33,326 nt of DNA from the IMG/VR virus record IMGVR_UViG_3300007760_000056, positions 1 through 33,326 of that record; one strand, written 5' to 3'. The notes beneath the pieces are model-generated. The model had not been told where the DNA came from. It saw only the letters and a program-made list of their open reading frames with translations, and made no database searches. This DNA comes from a virus. A program made the position numbers and the translations under genes. The first letter of the stretch is position 1, and each line of letters begins with the position of its first letter. Shown piece by piece: positions 21,384 through 31,629 of this stretch.

Positions 21384-21572
21384 TTATTTCTCTAAAAGTT
21401 TTTTAACTATCTGTTTAAGTTCTTCTATTTCAACTTTCATATTATTTATAACATCAATCTCATCTTCTTTTTGTTTCTTGGCTGCTCTATAATTATCTAA
21501 AGCGTTTCGATTAGTATTCAATACAGCCTTTGATTCAATATCTCTTTCATATTTTGTATTTTTTATTTTCAT
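21384..21572 (-). CDS. Small coiled-coil protein (62 aa)
   Basis: The protein is highly charged and helical: MKIKNTKYERDIESKAVLNT, then NYRAAKKQKEDEIDVINNM and a C-terminal heptad-like KVEIEELKQIVKKLLEK. No named family is recognised; short coiled coils of this kind are often encoded just before AKI fibres in marine phages. It lies two bases after the giant structural protein and one base before the fibre. The gene resembles in size and position the 62-residue coiled-coil gene at 1879-2067, but the sequences are not obviously related. Confidence 0.75.
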   Translation of the reverse strand: MKIKNTKYERDIESKAVLNTNRNALDNYRAAKKQKEDEIDVINNMKVEIEELKQIVKKLLEK

Positions 21573-21574
21573 AA

Positions 21575-24500
21575 TTATGCCAATGCAATTACTCTTAAAT
21601 TTTTAATCAAAGGTATTTTAGTAGTATTAGCAGAAGTCATAACAATTTTTATAGCAAATACTTTAAAACTATTATATGTAACACTGTTTGATGTATAATC
21701 AGTATTACCAGTAGAAGGATTAAATTCTAATTCTAAATATTGGTTTCCATCATCAGAAGCAGAAACAGTATTCGTATTTGTTGTCTCACTCATTAATACC
21801 CAAGGACGATTATCAAAAGTATCAGCATCAAATTGTGATAATACTTTATGATAAACTGAAATAGCAGTTCCTGCTTGCCTATTAGCAGTCATGTATACTG
21901 ATAAATCAGTTGCATCAAAACCATCTTTTAAATTAACTCGTCTTGTAATATATCTCGCCGCAGAATCACCACCCTCAGCATTTGTTTCATCAGTTGTAAC
22001 ATTGTTAATATTATTTTCTACTGTAATAACACTATTTCTTTTCGTATCAATTACAGGTGAAATATAGGTACTGCTTGATGATAATGTGGCCTGTGATATA
22101 TAACTTCCAGCGCTTGTTGTAATCTTCTTTTGTGTAGAAAGTTTATGATTAGTATTTTGAATAATTTCAGAATAAGAAGTATCTAATACTCCTGTACCAG
22201 CATCAGACATTTTAACTCCCCAAAAAATAGAAGTCTTATTTAGTCTAACTTCTTCGGGAACAATTTGAATCACATCTGCTTTAACATCCGCTGCGGAAGT
22301 TCCGTCTTTAAAGACTGCATTAGCAGTAGCACCTGTAGTAAATACTGCCCTATTTAATTGAAATGTCAAATCTTGATTTTGATCAGCACTCCAAGTACTT
22401 GCATTTTGTGATTTAAATAGTACACCAGCATATGGTTGTTCTGATACTTTTCTTGTCGTTCCAAGAATGTTGTCACCCATTTCAGAAATATATACTTCAT
22501 ACTTCAAACTATTACTCAATGCAACAATTGCATACTCTCCGGGTGGTAGATAAACTAATGATGGAAAAGTAAATTTAGTAGCCAATGAGGCATCATCACT
22601 TATATTAACATCGGTTGGTAATTTATTAACTTCGGAAAATGGTATAATAGTTTTATCTGGATAACCATTCAAAGTACTTCTAATTTGTATGGTTACCGGA
22701 AGATTATCTGTATCTTTAGATTTAAAATATAATTCTAAATCTGTTAGAAAAATTCCATTTGGATAAATACCTCCATCAACCAAGAAGGTTTGAGCCAATG
22801 GATCAAACCATCCAATAACATTTGATCTTGTAAATATGTTTGATGTAGTTCTGAAATCAGTTGCTGAACCCATTCCTAAACTTTGTACTCTTGGAACTCT
22901 TGTAGATACAACTACATTTTCTTGTGTCTGTAACAATCCTTGTGCTTGATATACAACTTCACCATATGTTCCAGCACTTACTAAGTCTGCTGTTGTATTA
23001 TCAACCAATAAGAATTGTCTTTCACCAGTTCTAAATCTAAGAGTATCACTATTTGGAATGGAAAAAGTTAAACCAGTAATTGAACCAGATGAATCTGTAT
23101 AAACTGCATCACCCAAAGAACCTCCAGTTGGAGTACAATAAGCAGCTACATCAATACCATCAAAGAATGGATACACTCTTGTGTTTGGTTTCATTCCTGT
23201 TACAGATATAGCTATATCTCTTGCTCTAATAAAAGGAATAATAGAAACATCAACTACTCTATCACCGACACTATTTCTTACAGTATCAACTCCAGTAATT
23301 TCTGTACGAATTCCTGTTCTTGTCTGTAATACTTCATTTCGTACCGTTTGTCTTTGTAGTAGAGCATTTCCTTCTCGCCAAGTTGGACCAGATTCTAAAA
23401 CAGTTTCCCTACCAGTACCATTAATTGTTTCCCAATCATTAAATTGGGAACCAAATCCTAAACCAACTAAGGCAGCCCAACCATCATTCTCACCATTAAT
23501 ATTAACAACAACTTCAGGTCGTGTAGTAGTATCAATCCAATTATCATTTGGTGGTGTTAGGTCAACTGTTCCAATCCAAGCTAATACTGCGAATGGATTA
23601 ACATTAATTGATTTACTTGCCACTGTTTGTGTTACAAATGCTGTTGCAGTATACGGTAATGTAATTAGATCACCTGTTTTCTGTACACCACTAGAAGAAC
23701 TAGAATCATAAACCAAGTCCGTTAAATTAGAAGTGAATGGTGATCTTAATATTTTTTCATCAAAATCAATAGCAGCTTTGTAATCAGCAGATAAAACATT
23801 ACCAACACTATGCCCATTGAAACCATCTACAAGCATACCATTTTTAAATCTATCTAATCCAGCTGTATCTTTAATAACTAATTCTTCTGCTTCTTTTTCA
23901 AGTAATGAAAGTGTAGTATAATATTCTAAATTGTTAATTCGTTTTTCAAGTTTACCAATATCTTTCATTGTATATCGTTTATTCTCAATATATTTTGATG
24001 TTACATCACTTGAATTAAATGTATATGCTGGAATATAAATAGTATATAAATCCATTGTTCCATCAAGTTGTTGTGGAGGAACAGTATTTAATGATGGTAT
24101 ACCTTTATTCACTCCAAACTTTCTTTCTTTACTTAAAAATATTCTGTCTATTCTTGGGAGATAGTAACTATAATCAGCTTGCCAATTTGTATTTGGAAAA
24201 GGCAATTCAATATTTTCCATTATAGTTCCACCATCTGCTCGCCTTGGTCTAAAGTCAACACAATCTCTGAGTTCAACTTTAGTACCAGTAACAGGACTTG
24301 TGTAAGTTGGAATATTATCAAATCCAACTGCGGCTGTATATGAATCAGCTGAAAGATAACCAACACCAGAATGAGTAAAGTAATCATATACAATACCAAT
24401 TCTACCAGTCGGTCCTGTCTGTCCGGCTTTTAATTTTATTTGCCCATGATCATAAAAGTTATCTCGTTGACCTGTATCTAATTCATATCTTGTAGTAATG

Positions 24501-26944
24501 TCAGTATCACCCGTGGCGACAGAAGAAACTGTTTTTGTAAATCCACTTGTTCCTCCAGTAATTGTCTCGGCAACAAATGTACCAGATACTGGAACATAAG
24601 TAACAGTAGTTGTACTTCCTGCTCCAAGAACAACCGTACCCGTAGCACCTGATGTTCCTCCAGTAATTGTTTCACCGGGAGTCATTGTATCTGCTGTACT
24701 TCCGACAGTTAATGTAGGTAAAGTTGCATTTGAACCGGCAGCACCAGAATCATATACTGCGTGAATTTTATATACATCTGATTTATTTAAAGAATCGAAT
24801 GATAGTGCAGTTGTATTAGGTCCCGTAACATCAAGTACATTACTTTTTACAAGTGTTTTAACTCTCTCTTGTTTACTATCAATATTAAGTGTTGCAATAA
24901 TATCTGCCGTAAAATTACTTACTGAATTATCATAAAAAGTAACTGTAGTATTTGAAGGCGCATTAACTGTAATTGTTTGACTAGCTCCATCAAAAGCAAT
25001 TAAGTCATTTGCAAGATAACCAGAAGTACCAGCCGTTTTAACTGTAGTTGTATAATATTCCTTTTTGTTACTATTACTTAATGCACCACTACCAAAGAAA
25101 GTTTCAGAAGCACCAGCTGTTGATATTGTTGCGGTACCATTTGCAAATGAAACATTTTCAAAAGTTCTTTTAATAGTATAACTAGTATCAATAACACCAA
25201 GATCATCACGAATCGTTTTAATAGTATCCTGTGGTAATTTAAACACTAAACTATTATCAGAGGTTTCAAAAAGTTTTGCATCACCACCTACAACTCCACC
25301 GACCTTACCAGTATCATCAATATTTGCTTTTGCATTTACAACAACCGGTGTTGCCCCCGAATTAACAGGAACTACAATAGATTCAACAGAACCAAATGTT
25401 GAACTGGTCATTACAACATCAAACAAATACATATTAATAATTTGATTTGCCCCTGTCCCAGAAACATAATCGATATTTCTTACTTTAGCTGTTCCAATTT
25501 TTGTTGAGGAATATGTAGTGGGATTAGTTAATGTTATAGAAGTATGAACAGTATTATGTAAATCAACTGTTACCTGCTCAGAAATATCAAAATAACCTTT
25601 ATAATCTTTTACTACTGCATAATTACCATATTGCATTAACCTGTCAAAATTATTTACATTAATATAACTTCTCGCTCGATCTAATGTAATATCAGTTGAA
25701 GTAACTGTTTCATATTCGTGTCCTTCGATAAATGCTTTACCAGGATCAAGCCGAACAGTAAATTTAGTTGAATCAGATGTGTGGTCTTTTACTTGTGATG
25801 AAAATGCTCTTACAGTATAACTGCCAGACTCATCATGTGTCCTTCGAGCAAATGTTTCTTCTAGTACTGAATATACTGGTATTTTAACATCTTTTTCTTT
25901 AACCCCAGCATTAACTCTAAGCAATTCATAAAAATCTGTATCGTCTGTTGAAGTTAAAGTTTTCTTTGTAAGGGCAAGTGAATATTTTAATCTATCCGCA
26001 CCCGGTGCCGCAAAATTATATGAACCTTGAGCATTATCCAATAGTGTTGAATCAGTACCAGAATCAATTACTGTTTCAGTAACAGTCAATCCAGTTTTAT
26101 AAGAAGGCGTATTTGTATACTTATCAAGTATCAAAGTATGTGTTGATACATTAATAAAATTTCCTTTTATATAAAATACACCACTATTAATGGAAACTGC
26201 ACTACCTTTTCCCGTTGGTGAGGAACTTGCCGTTACTGCAGATATAGATAAATCAATCGCACTAATTCTTTCACCGGCAGTAAATGCAGCTGCAGTTGAT
26301 AATGTTGCTGCTGCCGTACCACCACTTCCACCACCACCTGAAATACTTACAGAAGGCAATGAAGTATAATCAGAGCCAGCAGTTGTTACATTAATTCCTG
26401 TAATAACACCACTACTATTAATAACAGCTGTTGCTGTTGCTCCTGTACCAGAACCACCGGTTATTGATACAGTTGGTGCTGTAGTATAACCTGTTCCCCC
26501 AGCAGTTACTGCTATCCCTTGAACACCATTAGTGACAGAATCTCCTGTAATATATTTTACAAAAACAGTATTAGGATCACCAGTAACAGAATCAATAGCA
26601 CTATTATTTAATACAAGTGCTTTAGCACCCGAAGTAGAACCTATAATTGTTTTACCAGCAAAAGTCGCAACATCAATATCTACACTATTATATTGCTGTT
26701 GCAACTTTACATATTCGTAATCAAGGTTAAGAATTAACTCACCACCAGTAACCTTACTACCATTTTGAAAAACATGATCACCAAACTTTTTAATTTGATT
26801 ACGAAGGATACTTTGTTCTTGTGTTAATTCTCTTGCTTGAACGGGTAATGCGGCCTTGTAGAGAACTTGATGAAAGTTTTTACTATCATCAAAATCATCA
26901 AAGTAAGGTGATTGATTTACATTTACATTTATATTTGCTGTCAT
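21575..26944 (-). CDS. Giant DUF4815-like baseplate/fibre-network structural protein (1789 aa)
   Basis: The N-terminus ([40 protein letters not shown]) and the segment at about 925-1010 ([37 protein letters not shown]) are typical of the DUF4815 family of phage structural proteins. Glycine-rich '[20 protein letters not shown]' units occupy about 145-220 and '[15 protein letters not shown]' modules about 755-806. A later part ([48 protein letters not shown]) is a beta-sandwich block common in marine T4-like virions. By position it stands where T4 has genes 9-10, so I infer a peripheral baseplate component that anchors fibres. It is the largest gene in the window and has no obvious enzymatic domain. 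Confidence 0.85.
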   Translation of the reverse strand: MTANINVNVNQSPYFDDFDDSKNFHQVLYKAALPVQARELTQEQSILRNQIKKFGDHVFQNGSKVTGGELILNLDYEYVKLQQQYNSVDIDVATFAGKTIIGSTSGAKALVLNNSAIDSVTGDPNTVFVKYITGDSVTNGVQGIAVTAGGTGYTTAPTVSITGGSGTGATATAVINSSGVITGINVTTAGSDYTSLPSVSISGGGGSGGTAAATLSTAAAFTAGERISAIDLSISAVTASSSPTGKGSAVSINSGVFYIKGNFINVSTHTLILDKYTNTPSYKTGLTVTETVIDSGTDSTLLDNAQGSYNFAAPGADRLKYSLALTKKTLTSTDDTDFYELLRVNAGVKEKDVKIPVYSVLEETFARRTHDESGSYTVRAFSSQVKDHTSDSTKFTVRLDPGKAFIEGHEYETVTSTDITLDRARSYINVNNFDRLMQYGNYAVVKDYKGYFDISEQVTVDLHNTVHTSITLTNPTTYSSTKIGTAKVRNIDYVSGTGANQIINMYLFDVVMTSSTFGSVESIVVPVNSGATPVVVNAKANIDDTGKVGGVVGGDAKLFETSDNSLVFKLPQDTIKTIRDDLGVIDTSYTIKRTFENVSFANGTATISTAGASETFFGSGALSNSNKKEYYTTTVKTAGTSGYLANDLIAFDGASQTITVNAPSNTTVTFYDNSVSNFTADIIATLNIDSKQERVKTLVKSNVLDVTGPNTTALSFDSLNKSDVYKIHAVYDSGAAGSNATLPTLTVGSTADTMTPGETITGGTSGATGTVVLGAGSTTTVTYVPVSGTFVAETITGGTSGFTKTVSSVATGDTDITTRYELDTGQRDNFYDHGQIKLKAGQTGPTGRIGIVYDYFTHSGVGYLSADSYTAAVGFDNIPTYTSPVTGTKVELRDCVDFRPRRADGGTIMENIELPFPNTNWQADYSYYLPRIDRIFLSKERKFGVNKGIPSLNTVPPQQLDGTMDLYTIYIPAYTFNSSDVTSKYIENKRYTMKDIGKLEKRINNLEYYTTLSLLEKEAEELVIKDTAGLDRFKNGMLVDGFNGHSVGNVLSADYKAAIDFDEKILRSPFTSNLTDLVYDSSSSSGVQKTGDLITLPYTATAFVTQTVASKSINVNPFAVLAWIGTVDLTPPNDNWIDTTTRPEVVVNINGENDGWAALVGLGFGSQFNDWETINGTGRETVLESGPTWREGNALLQRQTVRNEVLQTRTGIRTEITGVDTVRNSVGDRVVDVSIIPFIRARDIAISVTGMKPNTRVYPFFDGIDVAAYCTPTGGSLGDAVYTDSSGSITGLTFSIPNSDTLRFRTGERQFLLVDNTTADLVSAGTYGEVVYQAQGLLQTQENVVVSTRVPRVQSLGMGSATDFRTTSNIFTRSNVIGWFDPLAQTFLVDGGIYPNGIFLTDLELYFKSKDTDNLPVTIQIRSTLNGYPDKTIIPFSEVNKLPTDVNISDDASLATKFTFPSLVYLPPGEYAIVALSNSLKYEVYISEMGDNILGTTRKVSEQPYAGVLFKSQNASTWSADQNQDLTFQLNRAVFTTGATANAVFKDGTSAADVKADVIQIVPEEVRLNKTSIFWGVKMSDAGTGVLDTSYSEIIQNTNHKLSTQKKITTSAGSYISQATLSSSSTYISPVIDTKRNSVITVENNINNVTTDETNAEGGDSAARYITRRVNLKDGFDATDLSVYMTANRQAGTAISVYHKVLSQFDADTFDNRPWVLMSETTNTNTVSASDDGNQYLELEFNPSTGNTDYTSNSVTYNSFKVFAIKIVMTSANTTKIPLIKNLRVIALA

Positions 26945-26971
26945 TTATTTAACCTTTTTTTATTATTTAAC

Positions 26972-28294
26972 TCAGAATTCTGCAACTATTTTTATATCTT
27001 CCGTTTGATCTGCTACCCTATTAATAGGTGTCCTGTATTCTACATATAAAATTTCCCCTGAGTCATCGTCCAACTCAGCGCCGGAATATGTTGATGCCGT
27101 TGCTGCAACTCCGCTTGCATTTGGATTTGCAATCAGAATAACTTTTCTGAAATCATCACCGACAACAAAGTCGCCGGAACCATCCGCACCAACTAAACGA
27201 GTATTCATCATTACAAAAGCACCACCCAATTCCGATACAGCATTTTTTCCATGTCCACCAGGAGGACCGAATCTAGGATCAAGTGTACAACCACTTCCAC
27301 TACCACCAGCAATTGATGCTGTACCTGAACGATAACCAGTTCCAACTGTAACCATAGAAACTTTTTTAATTGCCCCAGAAGCCATACTAGAAACTCTTGC
27401 TGTTGCACCTGTACCTTCAGTAGTCGTAATAGTTACTGAAGGCATTACTTCATAAACACTGGTAGCGTCCGGATTCGTAGTCCAAGTAGCCACTGTCGCA
27501 ACTTTTGTAGTTCCAACATAATCCGTTATAGTTCTCAATTGTCCACTACCAGTTCCTGATGTAATGTAAACTGACATCGTATTATAAAGATCATCTGTTG
27601 CCGAAGCCCCCGATGCTAATGTAATTGTTGTTGCTGTTCCGGTTTGTGCTGTTCCTGTATTATTAATATAACTTGTTCCGCCTGCAGTCACATCAATATG
27701 TTCCAACGCACCATCAACTGCAGCTATTTCAACTGCCTCTTGTGTCGTACCAGAAGTCGCTGGTGATTTCATAGAAATCCAATCTGATGTAACAAATTTT
27801 AAAATATCTGCTTGAGGAACTTCATACATAAATTTCCATCTATAATTATCTGCCGTTTCAATAATAGAAGTAGATGTGCCAGTAGGTTCTACTGTAGATG
27901 CGGCGCCATCATAATTACTGATACACTTATAAACTCTATATGCTGATGTAAATACAAAAAATGTTGTATCAATAATATCATCTGTTAAATGATTATATTC
28001 TTCATAAACTGTTCCTGTTGTCCAATTAGTTCTTTTTAAAACGTGTGATACATCTCCCAAACCAATCAACTTTGCCGCAATCATATCATTATGATGAATA
28101 TAAGGTGCTACAGTCGTATCAATTGGAGTCGGAATACTCGTATCAGAAAATCCTGATCCGGAATACTGCCCCGCGCCCGTGCTTGCCCATGCATCATTTT
28201 TACCAATCATTAGATAAATTTTATTTGTCCCAAAAGAACTAATAAAACTATCTGCATTATATTTCCTGAATAAATTTCCGACGATTGCTGTCAT
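26972..28294 (-). CDS. gp8: Baseplate wedge protein gp8
   Basis: The protein (440 residues) resembles T4 gp8 (334 residues). Shared marks are the N-terminal 'NKIYLMIGKNDAWAS' (T4: NTIFITFGRSEPWSS), HHNDMIAAKLIG, TTFFVFTSAYRVYKC, ETADNYRWKFMYEVP (T4: GDGYVWEYLFEIP), and the end SGEILYVEYRTPI ... DQTEDIKI (T4: SGEMIYMENRPPI ... DQTEEINI). gp8 is part of the baseplate wedge, acting with gp6, gp7, gp10, gp25 and gp53. The extra length is mainly a Gly-rich insert in the middle (SVTITTTEGTGATARVSSM, GTGYRSGTASIAGGSGSG). A TATAAATA box lies 30 bases before the start. Confidence 0.92.
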   Translation of the reverse strand: MTAIVGNLFRKYNADSFISSFGTNKIYLMIGKNDAWASTGAGQYSGSGFSDTSIPTPIDTTVAPYIHHNDMIAAKLIGLGDVSHVLKRTNWTTGTVYEEYNHLTDDIIDTTFFVFTSAYRVYKCISNYDGAASTVEPTGTSTSIIETADNYRWKFMYEVPQADILKFVTSDWISMKSPATSGTTQEAVEIAAVDGALEHIDVTAGGTSYINNTGTAQTGTATTITLASGASATDDLYNTMSVYITSGTGSGQLRTITDYVGTTKVATVATWTTNPDATSVYEVMPSVTITTTEGTGATARVSSMASGAIKKVSMVTVGTGYRSGTASIAGGSGSGCTLDPRFGPPGGHGKNAVSELGGAFVMMNTRLVGADGSGDFVVGDDFRKVILIANPNASGVAATASTYSGAELDDDSGEILYVEYRTPINRVADQTEDIKIVAEF

Positions 28295-28323
28295 AATATT
28301 TCCCTTTTATGTTAATTTACTTA

Positions 28324-28331
28324 TATTTATA
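28324..28331 (-). promoter_or_regulatory. Candidate T4-type late promoter before gp8 (TATAAATA)
   Basis: The minus strand reads TATAAATA in the 53-base gap between gp7 and gp8, 30 bases from the gp8 ATG, with an AAAAGGGAAATATT leader that carries a ribosome site. In T4, genes 6 to 8 are late genes, so a late promoter here fits. Confidence 0.55.
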
Positions 28332-28347
28332 AAACTTTTTTAATGAT

Positions 28348-30258
28348 TTACCAAGTAGGTGGTAAATTAGTACTCTGTGTTCCAGTTGTATATTGTGTAA
28401 TTGTGGCGTGTGTTACACGTCTTGTTTTCAATCCACCAAAATAAACAAATTCTGCTATTTGTTTATCTTTAAAAATTGATATAGGTGAACCCGTTTGTGT
28501 TCCTGTTCCTGTAGTCTGGCTATACCCACCCTGTCTATTAAATTTAAATCTATCTACATTTCTTCTTATTGGTCCTAGACGTGGTTGTGCCAATGTAGTT
28601 ACTAAATCGGCAGCTAAACCTATTACCTCATAATCATCTGATTCTGTAGCATTACCAGTTATTAAACCCCAATCCTCTAGTTCTGTTGCTGTCTCATTAA
28701 CAAATCTATAATCTTCAAAACCACCAGAAACTAATTCTTGTACTCCTAAATCTAATTCATATATTTGACATTTAGTTGGAATAGCTTCACCAACACAAGA
28801 ATCAACTTTTACATTTGCTATAACAGGTGCTATAGTTCCTTTATGGAACACAATTTTATAATAAAGTCTCTGAGGAATGCCAGTGATTTTTAAATTTAAT
28901 GTTGCTGTTGAAACAATTCTTAGTTTACCAAACAATGCAAGACCAGCAGGGTGATTAACTCTCTTTACAATATCTCTCCACTTATCAATTGTATTACTAG
29001 TAGTTAATACATATGAAAATGCCTGATAATATTTACTATCCTGTATATATTTAGCTGAAGAAAGAAATCCATCATCATTGGTAAATCCTATATTAAAATC
29101 ATCCTCATATGCACCAATGGTTGTTGTTGCTGTTGCCGTGCCATCACCTAAACTACTTAAATTTAGAGTAGGCGCAGTTGTATATCCAAAACCATTATTA
29201 ATAATTTTTAATGTTTTAATACCACCTATATTAATACCTGATAAAGTAATTAACGCACCAGTACCTGAACCACCACTAACTACTGGAATACCAGTATAAC
29301 CACTTCCGCTATTCTCAAATTCTAATGCTGTTATTTGTCCAGAACCCCCAACTGTCTTAACAAGTATACTGCAAGTTCTACCATTTATATCTTGTTTTCC
29401 AGTATTATCAATTATTAATTTATCACCAGCTACATACCCAGTCCCGGCATTAACAATAGTAGCTGTTGTAATACTACCAGATGTTAAACTATCAATCGTA
29501 ATATTAGCACCACCAGTACCTGATACAGGAACTATTGAACCAACAGTATAACCATTTCCAGTATTGGTTATATTATAATCGGTAACCATTCCGTTAAGTG
29601 TAGTGGTAATAGTTCCATTAGTTATAGTTTCGTTTATTGCAAATGTTCCTACTACATTAGAAACATAAATTGTTGAAACAACAAACGAACCAATATATTC
29701 CTTTAATATTGTTTCAACAATAGCAGTAGCGCCTGATGTTCCACCGGTAATTGTTTTACCAGTTAAACCAAAAATTACATCAGTTCCACTTGTATCAATT
29801 GATCTTAATATTTGTTCTTTTGTATATTTACCATCTGATGCTCTTAACATATCTACTGAAGGTAAATAAAAATCTATTTCTTCTTTGTACAATAATCTAA
29901 AAAGAAACTCAAAGGATTTTTGACTACCTTTGGAACGGTAAAAATCTCGGAGATGTTTTAGAACAAATGGTTTATTGGCATTGGTAAATATAGCTTCTGG
30001 AACATCTTCACCAAATTGTTTTTTGAAATACTGTAAAAAGTCATCTGTTGTCTTATCAAGGTTTGCATAGTTATTTAGATTTCCTATAATTTCATAAGGC
30101 TTACCAAGTTGTTCCATATACTCATAGTAAGCCTCTAGGAAAGCAACAAAGGTTGCATGATCCTGTTTTACAAATGCAGGAAGCTGTCCCTCTACCTTGA
30201 CGGATATTCTTTCGTCAAGTGTAGGATGTATTGGTTGATTTGGGCTTACTACTGCCAT
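28348..30258 (-). CDS. gp7: Baseplate wedge protein gp7 (short form)
   Basis: The 636-residue protein matches the C-terminal core of T4 gp7 (1032 residues). At 107-127 it has YRSKGSQKSFEFLFRLLYKE, where T4 has YSTKGIEASYKFLFKVLYNE. At about 424-442 KWRDIVKRVNHPAGLALFG matches T4 RWKSDVIRFVHPVGFGFIA. The N-terminal 100 residues (FVAFLEAYYEYMEQLGKPYE, DDFLQYFKKQFGEDVP) correspond to the T4 region FEAFCEAYIQYLSDGYG. It lacks the first 600 or so residues of T4 gp7 and instead carries a Gly-rich insert at about 160-385 ([10 protein letters not shown]; several GxGY units). gp7 joins gp6, gp8 and gp10 in the wedge. Confidence 0.88.
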   Translation of the reverse strand: MAVVSPNQPIHPTLDERISVKVEGQLPAFVKQDHATFVAFLEAYYEYMEQLGKPYEIIGNLNNYANLDKTTDDFLQYFKKQFGEDVPEAIFTNANKPFVLKHLRDFYRSKGSQKSFEFLFRLLYKEEIDFYLPSVDMLRASDGKYTKEQILRSIDTSGTDVIFGLTGKTITGGTSGATAIVETILKEYIGSFVVSTIYVSNVVGTFAINETITNGTITTTLNGMVTDYNITNTGNGYTVGSIVPVSGTGGANITIDSLTSGSITTATIVNAGTGYVAGDKLIIDNTGKQDINGRTCSILVKTVGGSGQITALEFENSGSGYTGIPVVSGGSGTGALITLSGINIGGIKTLKIINNGFGYTTAPTLNLSSLGDGTATATTTIGAYEDDFNIGFTNDDGFLSSAKYIQDSKYYQAFSYVLTTSNTIDKWRDIVKRVNHPAGLALFGKLRIVSTATLNLKITGIPQRLYYKIVFHKGTIAPVIANVKVDSCVGEAIPTKCQIYELDLGVQELVSGGFEDYRFVNETATELEDWGLITGNATESDDYEVIGLAADLVTTLAQPRLGPIRRNVDRFKFNRQGGYSQTTGTGTQTGSPISIFKDKQIAEFVYFGGLKTRRVTHATITQYTTGTQSTNLPPTW

Positions 30259-30270
30259 CTGTTATTCCTT

Positions 30271-31620
30271 TTAATAATTAACGGCCCAGCCGTGTAATTG
30301 GGTTTCCATTGTTCCACTGGCCTGACTGGCCCATACAGCTTTTATTGCTACTTGAGTGCCGGAGGTAACTGTAGTCTTACCCAACTTTACCTGTTTTGTG
30401 GTGCCACTAAAAGTTTGAGCCGTTCCGTAGCTGGATGCTTCAGTCCAGTTCGAGCCGTTATCAGCCGTGAAGTAAATCTTTAAGTGTGTTCCTAATGTGG
30501 CTGTGCCAGCGTTGTCTTTATATAAAATTACTCCTGATACTTCTGTAGTGGCTGATGGGGCAGTTTGTGTGTCAGAGATAAGAGTACCTGTGGCATTAGC
30601 AAAAGACAGGAGTTCATTCGCAAAAAACTGTACTTCAGCACAACGTATATAATTAGGTGAACCACCTGAAGTAAATTTTATCCAATGATAACGGTAAGCG
30701 GTAGAAGTTGTTAGTCCAGACAGTTTAGTATAATCAGCAACGTGATTATTTTGTCTAAAATTAAGTCCAGTTAAACCACCTAAATTAACCGCAGTTCCAG
30801 TATTATCAACCGAATTTCCAAAAAGTGTTAACGAACATCCAGAAGAAGCATTACCAGCATCGGTCATCCCATCATTATTTGTTGACCAACATTTAAAACC
30901 ATTTATTGTATTTGTATTTCCACTTCCCCAATCTTTGCCAAGCCACGCTACAGTAACACTCGCATCATGAACCGCAGAAGCATTATTTGATTGATTCGTT
31001 GTTCCATCAAATGCTGCGGCTAACCCACCATAAGCACTACCATCAAAAGTTCCTATAGGAGTTCCAGTTCCCTGTGCAATTTGAGCTTGACTACCCTCCA
31101 CTTCATATACCGATGCAAAATATTCACTAGTTGTCCTATCCACATTTGTTTCCGTAGTTATCCCAGTATCATCTTCAAAGGTATCTATGAAAGCATTGGG
31201 TAAATTAAATGCCACTTTATTATCAGCGACACCCATATGCAAACCTAATGTAGCTATTGATTGGTTTACTGATGTTAGGTCAACGTGTTGAGTTACTGCA
31301 CTTGAAGGTATACGGGCGTCTGCTATAGTCCCAGATGTGATGTTTGAAGCATTAGTTGTATCGGTAGTCGCTGAAGCGGCTAGTCCAGCAACTTGAGCAT
31401 TTGGAAGATCAACTATTCTAGCGTTAGGTAAAGTCCCAGTTAGTTTACTGGCATCAACACCTGTAGCCAAATGTGCATCATCAACACCACCATCAACTAA
31501 ATGTTCACTATTAACAACATCATCTGCTATCTTAGTTCCGTCAACTGCATCAGCATTTATCTTGGCTGTTGTTACTGCGTTATCTTCTATATTACTTGAT
31601 TTTATTCGTGTTAATGCCAT
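30271..31620 (-). CDS. Tail fibre with discoidin-like head in a shared frame (449 aa)
   Basis: The start MALTRIKSSNIEDNAVTTAK runs into AKI-type repeats (VDGTKIADDVVNSEHLVDGG). The shaft and the C-terminal 110 residues are nearly identical to the fibre at 16073-17368. The middle (about residues 167-339) differs: GTFDGSAYGGLAAAFDGTTN, SVTVAWLGKDWGSGNTNT, INGFKCWSTNNDG, and YRYHWIKFTSGGSPNY with CAEVQFFA. That pattern (FDGTT, WLGKDWG, Y-R-Y-H-W, AEVQFF) resembles discoidin/F5-8C-like or galactose-binding folds in phage adhesins, which is inference. The gene is inserted between gp6 and gp7, neighbours in T4, with 9 and 12 bases to each side. Confidence 0.85.
   Translation of the reverse strand: MALTRIKSSNIEDNAVTTAKINADAVDGTKIADDVVNSEHLVDGGVDDAHLATGVDASKLTGTLPNARIVDLPNAQVAGLAASATTDTTNASNITSGTIADARIPSSAVTQHVDLTSVNQSIATLGLHMGVADNKVAFNLPNAFIDTFEDDTGITTETNVDRTTSEYFASVYEVEGSQAQIAQGTGTPIGTFDGSAYGGLAAAFDGTTNQSNNASAVHDASVTVAWLGKDWGSGNTNTINGFKCWSTNNDGMTDAGNASSGCSLTLFGNSVDNTGTAVNLGGLTGLNFRQNNHVADYTKLSGLTTSTAYRYHWIKFTSGGSPNYIRCAEVQFFANELLSFANATGTLISDTQTAPSATTEVSGVILYKDNAGTATLGTHLKIYFTADNGSNWTEASSYGTAQTFSGTTKQVKLGKTTVTSGTQVAIKAVWASQASGTMETQLHGWAVNY
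30272..30600. repeat. 329-base conserved block, C-terminal end of discoidin-like fibre (partner 16074-16402)
   Basis: Second copy of the shared C-terminal block, in the same orientation, 14198 bases from the first. Recombination between the copies would delete or exchange the head and everything between, including gp7 and gp8, so deletion would be lethal but copy-to-copy conversion could move heads. Confidence 0.85.
31122..31440. repeat. 319-base conserved block, shaft of discoidin-like fibre (partner 16951-17269)
   Basis: Second copy of the shared shaft block. Upstream of it the two fibres have unrelated N-terminal starts, so the conserved frame is limited to shaft and end domain. Confidence 0.85.
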
Positions 31621-31629
31621 CTGTTATTC

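Noticed and set aside
4000-21400. Diversity-generating retroelement as the source of fibre variation
   Set aside because: No reverse transcriptase frame is present and the repeats differ by whole-domain replacement and scattered silent changes, not by adenine-directed substitutions in a template/variable pair.
23181-23711. Plus-strand open frame of 176 codons
   Set aside because: Opposite the conserved DUF4815-like protein, without ribosome site or recognisable protein pattern.
26945-26971. T-rich stretch between the giant protein and gp8 as a terminator
   Set aside because: The T-run is on the plus strand, so the minus-strand transcript would carry A-runs there, and no stable hairpin is visible.
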